64,000 nt of DNA from Archaeoglobus profundus DSM 5631 (GTDB taxonomy: Archaea; Halobacteriota; Archaeoglobi; Archaeoglobales; Archaeoglobaceae): assembly GCF_000025285.1 (NCBI RefSeq), contig NC_013741.1, positions 992,001 to 1,056,000 on the forward strand, given 5' to 3'. The position numbers were made by a program, and so were the translations under genes. Position 1 is the stretch's first letter. Each line of letters opens with the position of its first letter. Below are positions 63,736 to 64,000 of the stretch, piece by piece. The notes under the pieces are model-generated. The model saw only the letters and a program-made list of their open reading frames with translations. It did not search any database and was not told where the DNA came from.

Positions 63736-64000
63736 TTAACCTTTTAGTATCTCCTCGAACAAGTCTAGATACTTCGAAGGTCTGTAGAGGAACTCGAGTT
63801 TACTCAAATCCCTCACAAGCTTGTACATTTCCTCACTTTTTCTTAATCCCAATTCTTTCGGTATTTTAGGCTTGACAAATCTTATATCCGGAACTTCACC
63901 ATAGTTGGGATTCCTTATCCATCCATCTTCGGTGTAGTAGTAGCATGCTCCTCTTAATCGTTCGTAAGGCTCGTAATTGGATTTAAAGTGCCTGTAAACC
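63736..64000 (-). CDS. Unrecognised protein, C-terminal part (runs off the right edge)
   Basis: 88 residues visible, ending at TAA 63738-63736. It includes EPYERLRGACYYYTEDGWIR, EVPDIRFVKPKIPKELGLRK and ELGLRKSEEMYKLVRDLSKL, soluble and rich in aromatic and charged residues. It precedes L21e on the same strand and may be co-transcribed. The family is not recognised; the neighbouring gene in other archaea is often a tRNA pseudouridine synthase, but these residues do not look like one. Confidence 0.55.
   Translation of the reverse strand, partial: VYRHFKSNYEPYERLRGACYYYTEDGWIRNPNYGEVPDIRFVKPKIPKELGLRKSEEMYKLVRDLSKLEFLYRPSKYLDLFEEILKG

Overview
This window is archaeal chromosome, most likely from the Archaeoglobales (Archaeoglobus, Ferroglobus or Geoglobus). 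The reasons are a 16S - tRNA-Ala(UGC) - 23S rRNA operon without a 5S gene at its end, archaeal-only information genes (ribosomal protein L21e, RNA polymerase subunit F, DUF655), two PurP-type ATP-grasp enzymes, an AglB oligosaccharyltransferase with WWDYG motif, an Orc1/Cdc6-like ATPase, TATA-box promoters and many PIN-domain toxin pairs. GC-rich structured RNAs in moderate-GC protein-coding DNA suggest a hyperthermophile. The genus is inferred from gene content; no alignment was run.

Layout. (1) 1-3.2 kb: the 5' end of an Orc1/Cdc6-like gene on the minus strand, a long gene-poor region with a 74-nt purine-only tract and a field of GTGGC repeats, a ribbon-helix-helix-type protein, a strongly folded GC-rich block with its own TATA box (probable noncoding RNA), and three copies of a TTAGTTGAC-type repeat. 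Together they look like a candidate replication origin or the replication end of an integrated element. (2) 3.2-8.3 kb: five UPF0175-type antitoxin / PIN toxin pairs around a serine recombinase; three of the five toxins are broken. (3) 8.4-18.5 kb: amidohydrolase, HAD phosphatase, archaeal ATPases, radical SAM protein, DUF1028 protein, RecA-like ATPase, a winged-helix regulator, a TumE-type toxin pair and several gene relics.

(4) 18.5-44.5 kb: a large surface-glycan region. AglB and two glycosyltransferases run on the minus strand. The plus strand carries dTDP-rhamnose synthesis (rmlA, rmlB with a 504-residue intein, rmlD, rmlC), rhamnosyltransferase-like GT2 enzymes, an ABC polysaccharide exporter (Wzm/Wzt), a 1164-residue methyltransferase / coiled-coil / GT2 / GT2 protein and a YfhO-like membrane protein. 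A minus-strand operon then makes UDP-glucose and UDP-glucuronate (galU, ugd) and carries a lipid-linked GT2, a flippase-like membrane protein and a methyltransferase. An AbrB/PIN toxin-antitoxin pair sits inside each sugar-nucleotide operon. The likely product is an exported rhamnose-containing polysaccharide plus N-glycan donor chemistry.

(5) 44.5-47.3 kb: relics, a second copy of a 177-bp repeat and a 5'-damaged archaeal ATPase. (6) 47.3-64 kb: housekeeping genes: CorA, a cysteine-cluster protein, an EamA transporter, a MoaE-like protein, PurP, HypE and HypF (NiFe-hydrogenase maturation), the rRNA operon with clear processing stems, a PHP phosphoesterase, an AbrB-PhoU regulator, a second PurP paralogue, and the L21e-RpoF-DUF655 operon, ending in a partial gene of unknown role.
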